From assembly GCA_027886185.1 (NCBI GenBank), contig WOAB01000317.1, positions 372,001 through 436,000 of the forward strand: 64,000 nucleotides of DNA, read 5' to 3'. Shown piece by piece: positions 58,826 to 64,000 of this stretch (positions are counted from its first letter, which is position 1; each line of letters begins with the position of its first letter). Below the pieces are notes generated by a model, which was not told the DNA's origin, made no database searches, and saw only the letters and a program-made list of their open reading frames with translations. This stretch comes from Rheum nobile. Its lineage: Eukaryota > Streptophyta > Magnoliopsida > Caryophyllales > Polygonaceae. Made by a program: the position numbers and the translations under genes.

Positions 58826-61100
58826 ATGGCCACCCCTTCAACAACTCCTAATGCAGACGCCGATTCCGACGTTCAGATGGATGAAAACCCTAACTCTAAC
58901 CCTAACCCTAGTCCCAATTCATCCAATGCATTGACGGTTGGTGTTAATCAGCCAGTTCCCCCCCTCTTCTGCCTTGTTAGGTTTGCATATGATTCTGCTG
59001 GCGGCGGTTTGATGGGTTCCATCTTTGGCTATGGTTAGCGATTCTTCCCCTATTTGTTTCTCAAGTATTAATTTTTTTGCTCTTGTGTTCGTTTAAGATG
59101 AGCAATTTCGCGGGGTTTATATTGTTGAATGAACTGCTATTGCTAATCGTCTCTATATCTAGAAATTGTCTTAACTTGGGAGTAAAAGTTAGCGCGATCC
59201 TGAACTTGTGTGCTTATGAAGGATTATGTGGGGAAAAATTGGATTGCTAATCCTTTTGAAATGAAATAATTTTTAGTAAGTTTCAGTTCAGTCATTGCCT
59301 GTCTTGGCTCTTGGATTCTTCGGTAGAAGGTAAAGCAAGGATCTTTTGGTGGAATATTGAATCTGGCTGTTATAATATTTCCTTTGATTGCATCTTGTGG
59401 TTTTTTCCGTACTTTTAAGATTTAAATTCAGTGTCAAGTTAGTGAGGTGTTTGAGAATTTTTCACGTGTTTGAATTGAAGCCACCCCCAGGGGATCAGTG
59501 ATTGCTGACAGTACTAATCAGTGACATTTCTATGTATTGCCTATATTGACTAACCGCATAAGGCAAGGTTGTAGTCTTATTTGAGTAATTACTGGAAAAT
59601 AATGGTCTTCTTAAAGTGCAAATAGGTTAGCCCTTTTTAAACATGCCTTTTGATCATGGCATTTCACATTTTTAGGGAGATGTAGACTGCTGGGCTATTT
59701 TGGATTAAAACAAAATATCTTTGCTCAATGGTGAATCTTCTTCCACTATTGTATGATAGTTACCATTTGTTCGTTTTAGATTATTTTGTTGTTTTTTGCT
59801 TGTATTTTGATCACTCCTTATTATGAGAATACCTTTTTCAGTTTGAGTGAATCGAATTATTGCATCTTGCAGCTTCAGGATTGATCAGTAGAAAGGGTTT
59901 CAAGGGGTCCTTTGCAGAGGCAGGTGCATCTGCCAAGGTACGATCTTCATATCCCCCCTGTGTATGCATGCCTCTTTTCCTGGACTTGCATTTTATGAAT
60001 ATTGAAAATATGTCTTCTATATGTCTATCATCACATAGACATTTGCAGTTTTGTCTGGTGTTCATAGCTTGGTGGTCTGCTGCTTGAAGAAGTTGAGGGG
60101 AAAAGATGATGGTATTCTTTCTTCATCTAATGTTTTGCTTTACTTATTAATTTATTTGAAGATATGTAAATAATTGTTGTTTTTTCTTTAGCCATCAATG
60201 CAGGAGTAGCTGGTTGCTGCACTGGCCTTGCCCTAAGTTTTCCAGGTACGTGATACAGATGCCACCAAATAAACTTCTATGTAGTAAGAACATAATATAC
60301 TTGGAATTCTTATCCAAATAAACCCTTATTGTGGCTGTAATTATTTTTCATGAATGAACTAGATTCCGGGTAATTGAAGAAATGTGTCAAAAACTAGGAT
60401 GAGTTGGGTAAATGACCTATGTGCGACGTTTTTATTAAGAAACTACCCCCTAGGAAACTAACCCCCTCCCCCTAAACCCCAAAAAACAATATTTTAGAGA
60501 GAGAAAAAACAAAGAAGAGGGAGGGAAAAATAAAATAAAATAAGCTAGTAGGGGTAGGAAAAATACATAAAAACTAGTAGGGGTAGTTTTGTTAATTGAA
60601 AACTCTTAAAGGGCCAATGGGCCCAAAATCCTCATTTAGTAGCTGCAGTCTCCCTGTACAGGTAGAGCGAGCTGAAATGATCAACTTTGTGAACAAATAA
60701 ACAACTTTGTATTTATTTTCTTCATAGTAAATGCAAGCATCAACAAAATAAAACTTTGTGGAATCCTAATTAAACACCTAGCATTTCTTCTTTACCTATC
60801 TATGGAAACCTGTTTACTAGTTTTGTGTACTGAGTTAAATCAACTTCAACAGGCCCACCTCAGACCCTTCTACAGAGCTGTGTAACTTTTGGCGCCTTCT
60901 CATTCATCCTCGAGGGCCTCAACAAGAGACAGCAGACAGCCTTGGCTCTCTCGTACCCTCTGCACAAACTCGGTACAGGTCATCAGGACGCGGTTTTTTC
61001 TTTGGCGTTCCCACTTCCATCAGAACTTAAGGGCTCGCTCTCGTCTTTTTGTCTGTCCCTGAGAAAGCCGAAGAAGGGCAAGTCTCGCTTTGAACACTGA
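58826..61100 (+). CDS. Tim17/Tim22/Tim23-family (PRAT) protein, At5g55510-like
   Basis: Five exons, 58826-59033, 59873-59937, 60039-60111, 60192-60245 and 60853-61100, all with GT-AG borders, give 215 residues. After a disordered Asn/Pro N-terminus, glycine-rich hydrophobic segments (GGGLMGSIFGYGASGLI, TFAVLSGVHSLVVCCLKK, GVAGCCTGLALSF) form the Tim17/22/23 fold. The R-x3-D...A-G-x3-G part of the PRAT signature is in LRGKDDAINAGVAGCCTG. Members sit in mitochondrial or plastid membranes as protein or preprotein/amino-acid channels; this subgroup (At5g55510 and At4g26670 from memory) is TIM22-like, and the organelle cannot be decided here. The C-terminus is basic (RKPKKGKSRFEH). Intron 4 holds a repeat. 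The first exon alone would stop at the donor. Confidence 0.9.
60410..60640. repeat. Dispersed repeat in intron 4 of the Tim-family gene
   Basis: Contains poly-C-rich phrases (CTACCCCCTAGGAAACTAAC, TAAACCCCAAAAAACAATAT), AGAGAGAG, and AATTGAAAACTCTTAAAGGG near the right end. Read in reverse complement it resembles the 25935-26080 region (TTTAAGAGTTTTCAATTAA, TAGGGTTTAGGGAGAGAGAG), so both may be copies of one short repeat family. Confidence 0.5.
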
Positions 61101-62657
61101 TTACACTAAGAAGGTTCGAATGGGTCAACAATGCTTTTCTCCTTTTTGTTTTTTGGAACTGACTTCATGCACCAGCTCTGTAGATTTGAAGTTGGATTTT
61201 TGTAGCACACTTCTATGTTTCTATTAAGAGTTCCTTGCCCCTCCTTGATTCTGTCAGGTTTGTGTAGCTGTCGAGTTTTACTGAAAGAAAATTCTGCGAG
61301 AAAAAACTAAGTAAATTTTATATGGCATTGTTCTTCAATGGTTTGTGTGTTCTCCTTGGCTAGAGCTGTTGTGGAAGAGATAAGCTGATTAGCAGAAATA
61401 TGGTTCTCCCAGCTTGATCATTACGCCATAAGTACAGAACAATAAAATGTTACAAGAATCCAATGCTGTGTTTGATAAATGACAAATACTGTAGTATTAT
61501 CAAAATAGTGCAATAAGGCAATTAGCCATTCCAAATGTATTTGGAGAATAACTCCAAATCAGAAACCTCATTTTGAGACTTTTAAGCTAATAATTCAACA
61601 CCTATATAATATTCATGTATACAATAGTAAAAAGTCAAGGGAAAAATTGTATAAATACTCAAAGTTCCCTTTATTTGTTTTGAAAGGAAAAAAAATATCC
61701 TTTTTTTGGACATGTTTAATGTTCATCAACCTCATAAATGTCGAATATGCTAGTCATTTTATATAATTTTGTTTTAAAATGTAATTCTGCAATATTGTAC
61801 GAGTATAATAATTAGTTTACTGATGAAATTATGTACAATAAAGAGCTAATACGCATTCCCCTTATAAAAATGGTTAGCAACTAGCAAGCAATTCAAATTT
61901 CATGTGTCCTAATTGTGTATCATTTTCATATACTTTTAAGTTTTATTTATTTATTTTATATTTTAAACTATAAATTAGGATTAATAATTAAGGTTTAGGG
62001 TTTATAGTTTAAGATTTAGGATTTATGGTTAAAAGATTAGGGTTTAGAGCTTAGGATATAGGGTTTTAAGGTTTATGATATATAATTTAGGGTTTAGGAT
62101 ATAAGATTTAGAATTTAGGGTTTATATTTTAGAATTTAGGATTTATGTATTAGAGTTTAGAGTTTATATTTTAAGATTTAGGATATAAAATAAATAAATT
62201 TAACCTAAAAGATACAAAAAATAATACATAAAAAGGTACAGACAATTTAACCTTACTAGCAAGTGTATCAAAACAATTTTGTCACTTGTGTAATTTCCCC
62301 TTATTTTTTTATCCTAAACAATTTCCGACCCCAAAAAGTTCCAAAATTTAGGGTTCTTCTACTGAATGCAACAGCAATACTAGTCTGTCCAATGAGGTCG
62401 ATTTCATATTTTGCATCCCTGTGTTCCGATAAATTTTTCGAGTGTATAAATTCTGAATGCTATGAGAACTCGGTGACCAGTGTCCAATGAGTGTGAACAA
62501 TACCTCCCAAAAAATACCACTCAGTAAGGAAGAAGGAAACGCAAGGAGGAAAGATATTTTGGTGATCCGGTGATTTAGGGTTTTCATGCTGATTTGTTCT
62601 AATCCTTCTGAAATTGAATTTGCTCCAAATTCCGCAAGTCCCTGAATCCTGATATAT
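61101..62657. other. Spacer with degenerate telomere-like repeats
   Basis: 3' UTR of the Tim-family gene, then AT-rich DNA. From about 61975 to 62195 the plus strand has many diverged copies of GGTTTAGGGTTTAT-like units (TTTAGGG and variants such as ATTTAGGAT), an interstitial telomere-like tract. A leader region for PEX16 follows. Confidence 0.7.
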
Positions 62658-64000
62658 ATGGAGGCTTACAAGAGCTGGGTTCGTCAAAACAAGGACTACG
62701 TTCACTCTTTGGAGTCTCTTGCTAATGTAAGAAGAACTGCAGTTAGCCCTTTCTAATATTAAAGGCAAATTTTGATTACCCTTTGTGCTTACTTAGTTTA
62801 ATTATGCTTCAGTGTTTGGTTTTGGCTTGTTGGATTTTCGTTCCTGAGATACTTTTACTGAACTTAGTTGAGAAATTGCAAAATTTTATTTATTTGCAAT
62901 GACTCAGATGCGTAAGTTTGTATTCTGCTCAATTGGTTTCAAAACTCCTGATTGCTATTCTGCAGCTCCTTTAGCATGCGAAAATCACTTCGAATGTGAT
63001 ACACAGGAGCATATGCTTTAAACTACATAGTTACTTAAATTGTGCTTTTTACATATTACTCCTCAGACCTCATAATGGCTGATTACAGCCTATAAGACTA
63101 AGTGGCTACTAGTTCAAAATGTGTTTAGCTAGCTAGATTAGTTGCAAGTTACAGGGAAGTCTTCATTTCATTTAAGCATAGAAGTTATTGAGCCATCTGA
63201 AACTCAAAATTGTTGACTATCTGAATCTGAGATTCCTATGATTAGATTTATGGTAATTTAGAGGGTGTTCTGTTCTCTTTATTCCTCATATGCTGGATGT
63301 TTTTCTCCACATCCATGATCCATCATTAACTAAATGATTGAACACGTCTTGTGTTGATTGAATCACGTGCAGGGATTGACGTGGTTTATTCCAGAGCGGT
63401 TTTCTTCTTCAGAGATTGGACTCGAAGCAGGTTTTGTGAAACTTTGGTAACATTTGCATTCTTCTTATCTGACGCCGTCTTTCATCCTCATTCCCGTGAA
63501 GCGGAATCTGGAAGGGGATATAAATGCTTTCTGTTGAGTATGTTTTTTTAATTCTTTGGTGCAGTCTCATCAATCGTTGGAATTATCACGACTATCAACC
63601 AACATATAATCGATACAACCCCTAGACAACAATACCATGTAGTCCCTCAGCAGCTTTCTTCATTCCCTTATTCTCTGTGGATATCAGCTGTGAAGGAGTT
63701 GGAGATCTTGGTTGAAGTCATTGCAGAACATTACCGTGGTGAAGATAATAAATGGAATTTCATAGCAGCTACAGAGGGTATCAAGTACGCAGAAGAAGCT
63801 TAGTTTTGTTTGGTCCTGTTTTCTTATTCTTCTTGATATATTTGGCTAATTATGTTCTCTTAGAATTATCCAGGGTTTTGCTTAGGCTAGCATTGTTCCA
63901 ACAAAACGGCTACAAGATGCTTTTGCATGGCGGGGAAGTACCAAATACCGAAAGTGAAGACTCCTCAAATCCTCAAAATGGAAGAAGGCATTTAATGGAT
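62658..64000 (+). CDS. PEX16: Peroxin-16 (PEX16/SSE1), 5' part
   Basis: Four exons are in the window: 62658-62726, 63373-63430, 63565-63784 and 63874 to the window end, joined in phases 0, 1 and 2 with GT-AG borders. The product starts MEAYKSWVRQNKDYVHSLES and continues NGLTWFIPERFSSSEIGLEA, GIITTINQHIIDT, KELEILVEVIAEHYRGEDNK and LFQQNGYKMLLHGGE, matching plant PEX16 from its first residue. PEX16 is a membrane peroxin needed for peroxisome membrane protein import and, in Arabidopsis (SSE1, At2g45690), for seed oil and protein bodies. About 160 of roughly 360 residues are present. No lesion is seen. Confidence 0.92.

Overview
This is nuclear DNA from a flowering plant, almost certainly a eudicot. 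It has spliced genes with GT-AG introns, an AT-rich background, and plant-specific families (a group I WRKY factor, a short WNK kinase, Cf/Ve-type receptor-like proteins, an Agenet-domain protein). It also has Ty1/copia elements primed from initiator-Met tRNA, Helitrons and MITEs. There is no organellar or bacterial gene content and no CRISPR. The species cannot be named from sequence alone.

Layout, left to right. (1) 1-6.5 kb: the 3' end of an Agenet-domain gene, split in its last coding exon by a young Ty1/copia element (691-5916, minus strand, target duplication CAATG). (2) 6.6-15.8 kb: two tandem, broken leucine-rich-repeat receptor-like protein (RLP) genes. The second is cut by a 2.8-kb segment carrying a gypsy-type Transposase_28-like coiled-coil gene and has lost its signal peptide. 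(3) 16-24 kb: three apparently intact genes, namely the complex I 20.9-kDa subunit, a zinc-finger-related protein and a WRKY20-like factor. (4) 24-27 kb: a gene-free stretch with a short Helitron. (5) 27-32 kb: a WNK11-like kinase and a convergent C2-domain protein. (6) 32.7-33.1 kb: a foldback element. (7) 34.1-46.0 kb: a second full-length Ty1/copia element (target duplication TTAGA) into which two large solo LTRs of one family, in opposite orientations, have inserted. (8) 46-58.8 kb: an AT-rich gene desert with MITE-like repeats, a tRNA-like relic, a decayed Helitron with a fourfold tandem array of its 5' end, and a LINE RNase H relic. (9) 58.8-64 kb: a Tim17/Tim22/Tim23-family gene and the first four exons of PEX16, separated by degenerate telomere-like repeats.

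From memory, the gene order Agenet/BAH - WRKY20 - WNK11 - C2 - Tim22-like resembles the Arabidopsis duplicated blocks around At5g55510-At5g55600 and At4g26640-At4g26670. That suggests an old conserved segment expanded by transposon insertion, with the RLP cluster as a fast-changing part.

I see no wholly new molecular system. The least explained signals are a frame-independent excess of the hexamer AGTTCC/GGAACT across the first copia element, a recurring GC-rich 15-bp hairpin in the two solo LTRs, the precise deletion joining integrase to the 3' LTR in the first element, and the tandem Helitron 5' ends.
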